From: Halomonas halophila
GTDB lineage: Bacteria; Pseudomonadota; Gammaproteobacteria; Pseudomonadales; Halomonadaceae
Reading direction: 5' to 3'
Assembly (NCBI RefSeq): GCF_030406665.1
Contig: NZ_CP129121.1
Coordinates: forward strand, 3,100,001 to 3,164,000
Length of the DNA stretch: 64,000 bases
Program-made: the position numbers and the translations under genes
In this document: positions 42,839 to 51,922 of the stretch, one piece after another
Numbering within the stretch: position 1 is the first letter of the stretch
Layout: each line of letters opens with the position of its first letter
Notes under the pieces: model-generated
The model's input: only the letters and a program-made list of their open reading frames with translations
What the model was told of the DNA's origin: nothing
Databases searched by the model: none

Positions 42839-43639
42839 ATGTACGCGCTCCCCCTGGCCCTGGTGGCCTTCATCTTCTACATCGCCGCCGCTTCCTGGCA
42901 GGGCCTGACCCTGTTTCGACGCGTGGCACCGCGGGACACCCTGGTCCGCGGCCTCGGAGCCGCCGGCCTGCTCTGCCACCTGCCGCTGGCCGTGGGCCTG
43001 CTCGACGCAGGCGATTCACTGCAGCCAGGCTTCTCGACCAGCGTGGTGCTGGCCGGCGCCCTCGCCGTTCTGGTGCTGCTGCTCGTCAGCCTGTTCAAGC
43101 CGGTGCTCAACGTCGCCACCGGGCTCTTCCCGCTGGCCGGCGCGGTACTGCTGCTGGCCATCGAGTGGCCGAGCCCCGAGAAGGGCAGCACCATGACGCC
43201 CGGCATCGCCCTTCACGCCCTGAGCGCGGCGCTGGCCTTCGCCCTGCTGGCCATCGCCGCCGTCCAGGCGGTGCTGCTCGGCGTGCAGAACCAGGCGCTG
43301 CGTCACCACCACATCCGCGGCGTGGTCCAGTCGCTGCCGCCGCTGACCACCATGGAACGGGTGCTGTTCGAGCTGCTCTGGGGCGGCATGATCCTGCTGA
43401 CCCTGTCGATCGCCAGCGGCTTCGCCTTCGTCGACAACATGTTCGCCCAGCACCTCGTCCACAAGACGGTACTGTCGCTGGTCGCCTGGGTGATCTTCGC
43501 CGCCCTGCTGACCGGCCACCATCGCCTGGGCTGGCGCGGCATGCGCGCGGTGCGCTGGACCCTGGGCGGTTACCTGGTGCTGCTGCTGGCCTATTTCGGC
43601 AGCAAGTTCGTGCTCGAGATCCTGCTGGCGCGTCCTTGA
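42839..43639 (+). CDS. ypjD: CcsA/YpjD-family cytochrome c assembly-like membrane protein
   Basis: 266 residues with about eight hydrophobic segments. It resembles E. coli YpjD, a CcsA/CcmC-related inner-membrane protein (PF01578-type): HALSAALAFALLAIAAVQA and the later LLWGGMILLTLSIASGF. Several His residues (HHH near residue 157, HLVHK near 205) could bind heme, but the tryptophan-rich WWD signature of true heme handlers is missing. Next to ffh, with a CNNM transporter following. Function is inferred from family only. Confidence 0.85.
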   Translation: MYALPLALVAFIFYIAAASWQGLTLFRRVAPRDTLVRGLGAAGLLCHLPLAVGLLDAGDSLQPGFSTSVVLAGALAVLVLLLVSLFKPVLNVATGLFPLAGAVLLLAIEWPSPEKGSTMTPGIALHALSAALAFALLAIAAVQAVLLGVQNQALRHHHIRGVVQSLPPLTTMERVLFELLWGGMILLTLSIASGFAFVDNMFAQHLVHKTVLSLVAWVIFAALLTGHHRLGWRGMRAVRWTLGGYLVLLLAYFGSKFVLEILLARP

Positions 43640-43698
43640 CACCACCGGTCCCCGTCCCTACAACTCAAGCCTTGATACGCGATTGAGGATCCTTCGAC

Positions 43699-44985
43699 TT
43701 GAACGACGATTTCCCCCTGGGATTGCTGTTCGGCCTGCTGCTGCTGCTCATCTGCCTCTCTGCCTTCTTCTCGAGCTCCGAGACCGGCATGATGTCGATC
43801 AACCGCTATCGCCTGAGCCACCGGGCCAACGAAGGCGAGCGCCGGGCCCAGCGGGTGATGCGTCTGCTCGGCCGCCCCGATCGCCTGATCGGCGTGATCC
43901 TGATCGGCAACAACTTCGTCAACAACCTCGCGGCCTCGATCGCCACCATCATCGCGATCCACTTCTTCGGCGAGGTCTCCGGGCCCGCCGTCGCCACCAG
44001 CCTCCTGACCATTGCCATCCTGATCTTCGCCGAGGTCACGCCCAAGACCTACGCCGCGGTGAAGCCGGAGCGCATCGCCTACCCGGCCTCGCGGGTGCTG
44101 GAGCCGCTGCTCAAGCTGCTCTACCCGCTGGTGTGGCTGGTCAACGCCATCTCCAACGGCCTGCTGCGGCTGCTCGGGGTCAAGACCCTCGAGGGCGGCG
44201 GCGACAACCTGACCCGCGACGAGCTGCGCACCGTGGTCCATGAGGCCGGGCCGCTGATCCCGCGCCGCCACCAGGCGATGCTGGTATCGATCCTCGATCT
44301 CGAGAACGTCACGGTGAACGACATCATGGTGCCCCGCCACGAGGTGATGGGCATCGATCTGGACGACGACCTCGACGCCATCCTGACCCAGATCCGCACC
44401 AGCCAGCACACCCGCCTGCCGGTCTACAAGGGCGACATCAACAACATCATCGGCATGCTGCACCTTCGCAACGCGGCGCGCTTCCTGTCCCGTGGCGAGG
44501 TGACCAAGGCGGCCATCGTCCAGGAGGCGAGGGAGCCCTACTTCATCCCCGAGTCGACGCCGCTGCACACCCAGCTGCTCAACTTCCAGAAGCAGAAGCG
44601 GCGCATCGGCATCGTGGTGGACGAGTACGGCGACGTGGAAGGCCTGGTGACGCTGGAGGACATCCTCGAGGAGATCGTCGGCGAGTTCACCACCGACGTG
44701 GCCGGCCAGGACCAGGAGATTCACCCGCAGGACGACGGCAGCCACGTCATCGACGGCACCGCCAACATCCGCGACATCAACAAGTCGCTGGGCTGGCAGC
44801 TGCCCACCGACGGCCCCAAGACCCTCAACGGGCTGATCCTCGAGCACCTGGAATCCTTCCCCGACGGCCCGGCGTGCCTGCAGATCGGCGCGGTGCGCAT
44901 GGAGATCCTCGAGGTGCGCGACAACCTGATCACCTCGGCGCGCTGCTGGCAGGCGGTACGCCTGCCAGCAGCGGCGAACGTCTGA
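43699..44985 (+). CDS. CNNM/CBS-domain transporter (CorB/YfjD type)
   Basis: 428 residues. An N-terminal CNNM membrane domain (SAFFSSSETGMMSINRYRL, then GVILIGNNFVNNLAASIATI and FAEVTPKTYA) is followed by two CBS motifs (VNDIMVPRHEVMGID, YKGDINNIIGMLHLRN) and a C-terminal CorC/HlyC domain (GIVVDEYGDVEGLVTLEDIL). Related proteins take part in Mg2+ or Co2+ transport. The start is TTG at 43699 with GAGGAT upstream. Follows ypjD as in E. coli ypjD-yfjD. Confidence 0.92.
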   Translation: MNDDFPLGLLFGLLLLLICLSAFFSSSETGMMSINRYRLSHRANEGERRAQRVMRLLGRPDRLIGVILIGNNFVNNLAASIATIIAIHFFGEVSGPAVATSLLTIAILIFAEVTPKTYAAVKPERIAYPASRVLEPLLKLLYPLVWLVNAISNGLLRLLGVKTLEGGGDNLTRDELRTVVHEAGPLIPRRHQAMLVSILDLENVTVNDIMVPRHEVMGIDLDDDLDAILTQIRTSQHTRLPVYKGDINNIIGMLHLRNAARFLSRGEVTKAAIVQEAREPYFIPESTPLHTQLLNFQKQKRRIGIVVDEYGDVEGLVTLEDILEEIVGEFTTDVAGQDQEIHPQDDGSHVIDGTANIRDINKSLGWQLPTDGPKTLNGLILEHLESFPDGPACLQIGAVRMEILEVRDNLITSARCWQAVRLPAAANV

Positions 44986-44986
44986 C

Positions 44987-45694
44987 TCAACGCCCGCGAG
45001 ACGCGACCCAGCGATCGGCCTCGGCCTTGAGCGCCCGGACGCCCTCCTCGACCCGCTGGCGATCGGCCTCGGCCGGCGCCAGCGGGGTGCCGAAGTAAAG
45101 CGCCACCCGAGCCCGGAAGCGGCGCGGCGGCTTGGTCAACGCCCGACCGCCGTAGTGCGAGGTCCAGGAGCCCCACAGGCCGGCCAGCCCCGCCGGCACC
45201 ACCGGCACCGGATCCCGGGCGAGGATCAGGTCCAGCCCACGCCGGAAGCGATGGATCTCGCCGTCGGTGGTCAAGCGCCCCTCGGGAAACACCATCACCA
45301 CCTCGCCGGCGCGCAGCGCCCGGCTGACCTGATCCAGCGAACGGCGCAGCCCGCCCGGATCCCGGCGCTCGGAGTCCACCGGGATCGCCCCCACCAGCTT
45401 GAACAGCCAGTGCAGCCAGGGCGACTCGTAGATCGGCCGGTCCATCAGGAAACGCAGCGGGCGCGGGCTGGCGCCGCCCACCACCAGGGCGTCGACGAAG
45501 CTGACGTGGTTGCAGACCACCAGGGCGGGGCCGTGGGCAGGAATGTGGCGGCGGCCACGGAAGCGCAGCCGGTAGAGCAGGTGGATGATCAGGAACACCA
45601 GCCGGCGCAGCATGCGGCGCGGCGAGCGCAGGCACCAGCCCAGCGCGGCGGTCGCCGCCAGCGCCGGGAGCGCCCAGGTCGGCAGACCGGTCAA
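44987..45694 (-). CDS. PlsC-family 1-acyl-glycerophosphate acyltransferase
   Basis: 235 residues. An N-terminal membrane stretch is followed by the acyltransferase block I NHVSFVD (the HxxxxD motif), block II-like IPVDSERRD, and block III FPEGRLTTDG. It would acylate lysophospholipids at the membrane. The start is TTG at 45694, overlapping the TetR stop as TTGA; a later ATG would remove the first membrane segment. Co-transcribed with the TetR regulator, which probably controls it. Confidence 0.88.
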   Translation of the reverse strand: MTGLPTWALPALAATAALGWCLRSPRRMLRRLVFLIIHLLYRLRFRGRRHIPAHGPALVVCNHVSFVDALVVGGASPRPLRFLMDRPIYESPWLHWLFKLVGAIPVDSERRDPGGLRRSLDQVSRALRAGEVVMVFPEGRLTTDGEIHRFRRGLDLILARDPVPVVPAGLAGLWGSWTSHYGGRALTKPPRRFRARVALYFGTPLAPAEADRQRVEEGVRALKAEADRWVASRGR

Positions 45695-46308
45695 GAGATG
45701 TCGGACCCCGCCTTCAGGCCGGCCAGCAGGGTCGTCAGCAGCTGGTCGAGCAGCTCCTCGACCTCCAGCGGCTCGCTCTGCCAGTAGCCGAGGCGCTCGT
45801 TGAGCCCCAGCTGCACCAGGCCATGGACGCTACCCCACAGGGTACGCCCCAGCCGGCGTGCCTCGAGGTCGTCGAGGGTCGGCTGGTATTCCTTGAGGGT
45901 GTTCTCGACGCGCAGGAACAACGCCTCGATCATGTCGCTCTGACGCTGGTCGAGCTCGCCCTCCTGGGCCAGCGGATAATCGAACATCAGCTGCCAGCGG
46001 AACGGCTGGTGACGGGCGAACTCCCAGTAGGCCCGAGCCAGGGCCTTGAGGCGACCATCCGGTGCCGCCTCGTCGAGCAGCGGGTCGATGGCGGCGCGCA
46101 GGCTCGCCAGCGACTCGATGTTCACGTGCTGCAGCAGGTTGCCGAAGCTGCCGTACAGCTTGAGCAAGGTGCTGGGAGCGCAGCCGACGTCACGCGCCAG
46201 GGAACGCAGCGACAGCGTATGCACCGGCCGCTCCTGCAGCCAGGCATCGCAGGCGGCCATCACCTGGGCATGAAGCGCCTCGGGGGCGTGCTGTCTGGGA
46301 CGAGCCAT
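45691..46308 (-). CDS. TetR/AcrR-family transcriptional regulator
   Basis: 205 residues. The HTH reads LSLRSLARDVGCAPSTLLKL at about 36-55, a variant of the TetR motif with Ala-Pro-Ser in place of Ser-Xaa-Gly. The ligand domain carries LARAYWEFARHQPFRWQLMF, the motif of the C-terminal TetR domain often called WHG. The ATG at 46308 has GAGG at good distance; an ATG two codons upstream is possible. Overlaps the acyltransferase gene by 4 bp, suggesting control of membrane lipid synthesis. Confidence 0.9.
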   Translation of the reverse strand: MARPRQHAPEALHAQVMAACDAWLQERPVHTLSLRSLARDVGCAPSTLLKLYGSFGNLLQHVNIESLASLRAAIDPLLDEAAPDGRLKALARAYWEFARHQPFRWQLMFDYPLAQEGELDQRQSDMIEALFLRVENTLKEYQPTLDDLEARRLGRTLWGSVHGLVQLGLNERLGYWQSEPLEVEELLDQLLTTLLAGLKAGSDIS

Positions 46309-46491
46309 CGACATCCTCGCGGGCCGGGACGGCGCGGCACCACCATGGGCGGCGCCGGCCACGATCTGAAATGAAAACACTGTTTCCGCTAGCATATCGC
46401 GCCTGAAGCGCAACGCAAGTCCACCACGCCACGACGCTTTCCAGGCCGAGACGTCTTGGTTACCCTGACGCACCCAGCCCGCGGAGGTTCC

Positions 46492-47172
46492 ATGGCCGGC
46501 CGTCTTTATATTCCGCCTCTCGACCTCGCCCGCCTGATGCCCGACCTGGGCATGGACGAGACGCCGATCACCGGCGTCAATCTGGCCCCGCGCCGCCCGC
46601 TGTCGATGATCCGTCTCGAGGCCGGCCGCCCCCGGCTGGGCCAGGCCTTCTGGGGGCTCACCCCGCCCTGGCTGGACGTATTGGACCACGCGCCGCACTG
46701 CGCCCGGGCCGAGTCGATTGCCTCGCGCCCCATGTTCCGCGAGGCCTTCGCCGCCCGGCGCTGCCTGGTGCCGGCGGCCGGCGTCTATGTCTGGAAGCCC
46801 CAGCCCCGGGCCAAGCAGCCCTTCCTGGTGACCCGGGCCGACCGCGGCCCGTTGCTGCTGGCCGGGCTGTGGTGCCGCTTCCACACCGATCTCACCGCCT
46901 TCCATGACTCCCTGGCGCTGATCACGGTGCCGGCCAACGACCTGCTGTCGCCGCTCACCGACCGCCTGCCGGCGGTGATCCCCCCCGCCAAGGCCGGGCA
47001 GTGGCTCGATCCGGCCACCCCGCCGGCGACGCTTCACGCGCTGCTGGCACCGGCGCCCGGGGAACTGTTGGGCGCCTTTCCGGTATCAAGACGTGTGAAC
47101 GATCCCGGCTGCCAGGAGGCCGCCTGCGCCCATCCCGTCGGCCCCATGCTGCGCCGTCCATCGAAGGAGTGA
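46492..47172 (+). CDS. SRAP-fold protein lacking the canonical active site
   Basis: 226 residues. It has the SRAP (YedK/HMCES) landmarks FWGLTPPWL, ARAESIASRPMFREAF, RRCLVPAAGVYVWKP, and VSRRVNDP. In YedK, Cys2, Asn75, Glu105 and His160 trap and process abasic DNA. Here the matching positions are Ala2 (start MAGR not MCGR), Cys70, Val100 (GVYVW for GFYEW) and Thr156. A strong GGAGG seven bases before ATG 46492 fixes the start, so the missing Cys2 is not a start-site error. The gene is intact and full-length, so function, if any, is not catalysis of the known kind. Confidence 0.85.
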   Translation: MAGRLYIPPLDLARLMPDLGMDETPITGVNLAPRRPLSMIRLEAGRPRLGQAFWGLTPPWLDVLDHAPHCARAESIASRPMFREAFAARRCLVPAAGVYVWKPQPRAKQPFLVTRADRGPLLLAGLWCRFHTDLTAFHDSLALITVPANDLLSPLTDRLPAVIPPAKAGQWLDPATPPATLHALLAPAPGELLGAFPVSRRVNDPGCQEAACAHPVGPMLRRPSKE

Positions 47173-47174
47173 AG

Positions 47175-50009
47175 ATGACCCGACACCGCCGCCCTCACCG
47201 GGTACTGTCCCTCGCCCTGGCCGCGGCCCTGCTGCCGACGCTCGTCGCCGTCCCGGCCGCCGCCGATACCCAGGCGACGATCGACGTGCCGATCGCCAGC
47301 CCCTCGGATGACCGCGACTACCGGGCGCTGACCCTGGACAACGGCCTCACCGTGCTGCTGGTCAGCGACCCCGAGGCGGACAAGGCCGCCGCCTCGTTGA
47401 ACGTGGACGTGGGCAGCGCCCAGGACCCGGACGACCTGGCCGGCCTGGCCCACTACCTGGAGCACATGCTGTTCCTGGGCACCGAGGCCTATCCCGAGGC
47501 CGACGCCTACCAAAGCTATCTGTCGCGCCACGGCGGCCAGCACAATGCCTACACCGCTTCCCAGGACACCAACTACTTCTTCTCGGTGGACCCCGAGGCC
47601 CTGGACGGCACCCTGGATCGCTTCAGCCACTTCTTCGTCGACCCGCTGTTCAACGCCGATCGACTGGCCAGCGAGCGCCAGGTGGTGCACTCCGAGTATC
47701 AGGCCCGCAAGCGCAACGCCGGCCGCCGCCACGCCTCGGTGCTCGAGGAGATGCTCAATCCCGAGCACCCCACGACGCGCTTCTCCGTGGGCAGCAACGA
47801 GACGCTGGCCGATCGACCGGAGGGCGAGCTCCCGCTGCGCCAGCGGGTGATCGACTTCTACGAGCGCCACTACGGGGCCAACGTCATGCACCTGGCGGTG
47901 GTCGCGCCCCAGCCCTTGGACGAGATGGAGGCCCTGGTGCGGGAGGACTTCGCCGACGTTCCCGACCGCGGCCTGTCGCGCCCCGAGATCGCCGCCCCGC
48001 TGGCGACACCGGCGCAGACGCCCGCCGCCGCCGAGCTGCACGCACTTCGCGACGACCGCCGTCTGACCTTCTACTTCCCGGTCCCCGATCCCGAGGCGGC
48101 CTATCGCCTGAAGCCGGCCAGCTATCTGGCCAACCTGCTGGGCCACGAGGGCGAAGGCAGCCTGCTCGACGCCCTGCGCGAGGCCGGCTGGGCCGACGGG
48201 CTTTCCGCCGGCACCACCCGCGGCGACGGTCGCCACGCCCTGTTCAGCGTCGACATCAGCCTGACGCCGGAGGGCGCGAAGCACCGCGAACGCATCCAGG
48301 CCAGCCTGTTCGCCGCCATCGGCGCGATCCGCAACCACGGCGTCGAGGCCTGGCGCTATGAGGAGCAGGCCCGACTCGCCGAGCAGGACTTCCGCTTCCA
48401 GGAGCACGGCAGCGCCCTGAGCACCGCCATGCGCCTGGCCACCGGCCTCTCCCGCTATCCGCTCAAGGACGTCATCTACGCCCCCTATCGCATGGACGGC
48501 TTCGACGCCGAGCGCATCAACGACTGGCTGGACGCGCTGCGCCCCGCCAACATGCTGCGCCTGTACAGCGGCCCTGAGGTCGAGGGCGACGCGCAGACGC
48601 CCTGGTTCGACGTCGGCTGGTCGCCGGCCGACCCCGGCGTCGGCGAGGCCGAGCCCCTGGCCGGCCTCGCCCTGCCCGAGCCCAACCCCTACGTGGCCGA
48701 GGACTTCACCCTGCTGGAGGGCAAGGACGAGGCGCCGGTGCAGCGCATCGACACGCCCGAGTTCGCCTTCTGGCAGATGCGCGATGACAGCTTCGGCACG
48801 CCGCGGGTCGAATGGCGTTTCAGCCTGCAGTATCCCGATGCCAGCCGGAACGCCCGGGACGCCGCCCTGTCGCGCCTGCTCGCCGGCTGGCTCGGCGACA
48901 GCCTCAACGAGGCGCTCTACCCCGCCCGCCTGGCCGGTCACGGCTTCGAGGCCTATGCCCACGCCCGCGGCATCACCCTGTCGTTCTCCGGCTGGCGGGA
49001 CGGCCAGCAGGCGCTGATCGCGCGGGTGCTCGATCAGCTGCGGCACAGCACGATCGAGGCCGCCGACGTCGCCCGGGTCCGCCATCAGCTGCGCCAGCGG
49101 TGGCGCAACGCGCCCCAGGACGACCTCTATCGCCAGGCCGGCCGTACCCTGACCGAGGCGCTGATCCGCCCGCAGTGGTCGCCGGAGGCGCTGCTCGACG
49201 CCAGCGACGCGCTGGACGCCGAGGCGCTTCGCGACTTCCGCGACGACTTCCTGGCGAACCTGCACCTGGAGGCCATGGCGGTGGGCAACCAGCACACCGA
49301 GGCCGCGACCCGCCAGGCCAGAGCGGTGGCCGAGGCGCTGTCGCCGCGGCTGGAAACCTCGGCGATCCCCGAGCTGACGCCGCTGCGCGTCGGCGAGGGC
49401 CTGCCGGCGCTGACCCCGGACACCGCCCGCGATGAATACCTGGTGATGCGCTACCTCCAGGGGCCGGACCGCTCGCTGGACAGCCAGTCCCGGCTGGCGG
49501 TGCTCGGCCGCCTGCTGGAGACGCCCTTTTATCAGCAGCTGCGCACCGAACAGCAACTCGGCTACATCGTCAACGCCGGCTACCGGCCGCTGCTCGACGC
49601 CCCGGGCCTCGGCTTCCTCGTGCAATCGCCCGGCACCGACAGCGCCACCATCCAGCAGCGCATCGACGCCTTCCTGACCGGCTTCGGCGATCGGCTGGGC
49701 GAACTCGACGACGAGGCCCTGACGCCCTATCGCCAGGCAGTCCACGACGACCTGCTGACCCGCGATCCCAGCCTCTCGGCCCGCACCAACCGGCTGTGGC
49801 AGGCACTGGCGATCAGCGGCGGCGACTTCGAACGTCGTCGGCGCCTGGCCGAGCGCGCCCTGACGGTGACGCCCGAGGCGCTGCGCGAGCTGTGGCCGAA
49901 CCTGATCGACGGCGCCGCGGTGCAGATCACTCACGACCCGGGCGACGCCGCCAGTGACGTCATGGCGCTCAAGGCCGACCTGCCGCCGCTGCCCGACGGC
50001 GACGACTGA
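47175..50009 (+). CDS. ptrA: Insulinase/pitrilysin-family periplasmic zinc protease
   Basis: 944 residues, similar to E. coli protease III (962). A signal peptide (residues 1-31) ends AVPAAA. The inverted zinc motif HYLEH is at 93-97, with the third ligand expected in ERQVVHSEYQ near residue 165-170. Four M16-type repeats are likely; the C-terminal YLQGPDRSLDSQSRLAVLG and TEQQLGYIVNAGYRPL are typical of the substrate-closing half. ATG 47175 with GAAGGAG. It follows the SRAP-like gene by 2 bp, perhaps in one transcript. A strong terminator follows. Confidence 0.93.
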   Translation: MTRHRRPHRVLSLALAAALLPTLVAVPAAADTQATIDVPIASPSDDRDYRALTLDNGLTVLLVSDPEADKAAASLNVDVGSAQDPDDLAGLAHYLEHMLFLGTEAYPEADAYQSYLSRHGGQHNAYTASQDTNYFFSVDPEALDGTLDRFSHFFVDPLFNADRLASERQVVHSEYQARKRNAGRRHASVLEEMLNPEHPTTRFSVGSNETLADRPEGELPLRQRVIDFYERHYGANVMHLAVVAPQPLDEMEALVREDFADVPDRGLSRPEIAAPLATPAQTPAAAELHALRDDRRLTFYFPVPDPEAAYRLKPASYLANLLGHEGEGSLLDALREAGWADGLSAGTTRGDGRHALFSVDISLTPEGAKHRERIQASLFAAIGAIRNHGVEAWRYEEQARLAEQDFRFQEHGSALSTAMRLATGLSRYPLKDVIYAPYRMDGFDAERINDWLDALRPANMLRLYSGPEVEGDAQTPWFDVGWSPADPGVGEAEPLAGLALPEPNPYVAEDFTLLEGKDEAPVQRIDTPEFAFWQMRDDSFGTPRVEWRFSLQYPDASRNARDAALSRLLAGWLGDSLNEALYPARLAGHGFEAYAHARGITLSFSGWRDGQQALIARVLDQLRHSTIEAADVARVRHQLRQRWRNAPQDDLYRQAGRTLTEALIRPQWSPEALLDASDALDAEALRDFRDDFLANLHLEAMAVGNQHTEAATRQARAVAEALSPRLETSAIPELTPLRVGEGLPALTPDTARDEYLVMRYLQGPDRSLDSQSRLAVLGRLLETPFYQQLRTEQQLGYIVNAGYRPLLDAPGLGFLVQSPGTDSATIQQRIDAFLTGFGDRLGELDDEALTPYRQAVHDDLLTRDPSLSARTNRLWQALAISGGDFERRRRLAERALTVTPEALRELWPNLIDGAAVQITHDPGDAASDVMALKADLPPLPDGDD

Positions 50010-50030
50010 GGCATCGCCTTCCCCGACACG

Positions 50031-50060
50031 ACGACGCCCGGCCGATTGGCCGGGCGTCGT
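50031..50060. terminator. Strong hairpin between ptrA and sbcB
   Basis: Perfect 13-bp stem ACGACGCCCGGCC / GGCCGGGCGTCGT with a GATT loop, 21 bp after the ptrA stop and before the convergent sbcB gene. Confidence 0.8.
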
Positions 50061-50105
50061 CGTTCAGGGGCAGAGGGTCAGGGGCAGCGAAAAAGGCGCG
50101 GCCGG

Positions 50106-51596
50106 TCAGCCGAAGGCCTGGGCCGGCATCATCGCCTCCACGTGCATCACCAGCTCCTCGAGGATCTGACGCTCGCGGTCGCCGAGCGCGCCCTGGTTCA
50201 GGCGGTCGATCTCGCGGGCGAACTCCTTGAGCGTGAAGCCGGCCACGGCGGCGTCGTTCATGCGCTCCCAGCGGAAGGCCTCCCAGCGCGCCTGCTCCTC
50301 GCCGGTCAGGGTGTCCGGATAGCTGCGCGCCCGATAGCGGAACAGCATCTCCTCCAGCCGTGGATCCTGGAAGGCGAAGCCCGCCCCCACCAGATCCCAG
50401 GGATCGGTGGCCCGCACCCGCTCCATCTGCTGGCGGTCCGAGGGCGAGAAAAAGCCGCCGGCGTAGAGCATCAGATCGGGATCGTGGGGCGGCTCGGGCG
50501 GCGGCGCGGCGAACACCTCGCTGACCCGAGCGATTACCTCGGGGTGATCGGTCAGGGTCTTCCAATGCCGGCGGCAGGCGGCCATGTCCAGGCTGAGGCG
50601 CTCGACGATGTCGCCGTATTCGCCCTGGCGGGGGCCGGCGACGTCCTTGAGTGCGCTGGCGGGCAGCACCACCGGGCACTTGTTGATGTGGATGACCTTG
50701 AGCGGGATCCGCGACTCGCCCTCGGCCAGGTCGTCGTTGCTGACGAAGACCCGCTCGCGAATCTGCTCGGGCGTGAGCGTCAGCAGCGGCTCGGGGTCCA
50801 CCGAGAGGTCGTAGACGATCACCCCGTTGGGATTGGTCGGATGCTCGGCCAGCGGCATCACCAGGGCGCTGCAGCCGCGGCTGGCCGGGTAGCGCCGCGA
50901 AACGTGCAGTATCGGCTTGCGGCCCGGCACGTCGAGCTGTCGCGCCACCTGGCGCTTGCCGCGCTGGGCCAGCAGGTAATCGAAGAGGTTGGCGTTGCAG
51001 TCGCGCAGCAGGCGGGCCAGGGCGATGGTCGCCCGCACGTCGGCCAGCGCATCGTGGGCGCCGGCATGCTCGATGCCGTTGGCGGCGGTCAGATGCTCGA
51101 GCTTGAAGCTCGGCGAGCCGTCCTCGCGGGTCGGCCACTCGATGCCCTCGGGGCGCAGGGCGTGGAAGGCCCGCACCACGTCGATCAGATCCCAGCGCGA
51201 GTTGCCGTTCTGCCACTCCCGGGCATAGGGGTCGAGCAGGTTGCGGTAGAACAGGTGGCGACCGACCTCATCGTCGAAGCGCACGTTGTTGTAACCCACC
51301 ACGCAGGTGCCGGGCTGGCTCATAGCGTCCATCACCCGGCCGGCGAATTCGGCCTCGGGCAGCCCGCGGCGGCGCGCCTGCTGCGGCGTGATGCCGGTGA
51401 TCAGGCAGGCCTGGGGATGCGGCAGGTAGTCGTCGGCGGGCTTGCAGAACAGCTCGATGGGCTCGCCGATCTCGTTGAACTCGGCGTCGGTGCGAATCGC
51501 CGCGAACTGGGAGGGCCGATCGCGGCGCGGGTCGGCCCCGAAGGTCTCGTAGTCGTGCCAGAGGAAGGTCAGGGGGGCGGCTTGCGACTTCGCCAT
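50106..51596 (-). CDS. sbcB: Exonuclease I (SbcB)
   Basis: 3'-5' ssDNA exonuclease of the DnaQ class, used in mismatch repair and RecBCD-independent recombination control. 496 residues (475 in E. coli). ExoI-specific N-terminus TFLWHDYETFGADPRRDRPS has the DxE metal site. GYNNVRFDDEVGRHLFYRN and HDALADVRATIALARL provide other ligands. The SH3-like and helical C-terminal parts follow (FRYRARSYPDTLTGEEQARW). ATG 51596. It is after minE, about 74 bp away on the same strand. Confidence 0.96.
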   Translation of the reverse strand: MAKSQAAPLTFLWHDYETFGADPRRDRPSQFAAIRTDAEFNEIGEPIELFCKPADDYLPHPQACLITGITPQQARRRGLPEAEFAGRVMDAMSQPGTCVVGYNNVRFDDEVGRHLFYRNLLDPYAREWQNGNSRWDLIDVVRAFHALRPEGIEWPTREDGSPSFKLEHLTAANGIEHAGAHDALADVRATIALARLLRDCNANLFDYLLAQRGKRQVARQLDVPGRKPILHVSRRYPASRGCSALVMPLAEHPTNPNGVIVYDLSVDPEPLLTLTPEQIRERVFVSNDDLAEGESRIPLKVIHINKCPVVLPASALKDVAGPRQGEYGDIVERLSLDMAACRRHWKTLTDHPEVIARVSEVFAAPPPEPPHDPDLMLYAGGFFSPSDRQQMERVRATDPWDLVGAGFAFQDPRLEEMLFRYRARSYPDTLTGEEQARWEAFRWERMNDAAVAGFTLKEFAREIDRLNQGALGDRERQILEELVMHVEAMMPAQAFG

Positions 51597-51670
51597 GGGC
51601 GAGCTCTCCGAGCGGGCATAGGAAACGGCCCCCAAGCCTAGCACAGGGGGCACGACGACTCAGCCGCTGC

Positions 51671-51922
51671 TCAGCCCCGTGGCAGGGTGACGTTGAGCTC
51701 CAGCACGGAACAGTTGTCCTCGCTGTCGAGGGAGATGTTGACCGCTTCATCGTCGACCTGGACGTAGCGGCGAATCACCTCCAGCAGCTCCTGCTCGAGC
51801 ATCGGCATGTAGTCCGGCTGGCCGCGCTGGCTGCGCTCGTGCGCGACGATGATCTGCAACCGCTCCTTGGCGACGGAGGCGGATTTCTTGCGCTCGCGCT
51901 TCAGGAATTCGAGTAGCTTCAC
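51671..51922 (-). CDS. minE: Cell division topological specificity factor MinE
   Basis: 83 residues. MinE stimulates MinD ATPase and drives pole-to-pole oscillation. The N-terminal membrane/MinD-contact helix (LLEFLKRERKKSASVAKERL) and the QIIVAHERSQR segment are typical. The GTG start at 51922 overlaps the minD stop as GTGA. Confidence 0.96.
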   Translation of the reverse strand: MKLLEFLKRERKKSASVAKERLQIIVAHERSQRGQPDYMPMLEQELLEVIRRYVQVDDEAVNISLDSEDNCSVLELNVTLPRG

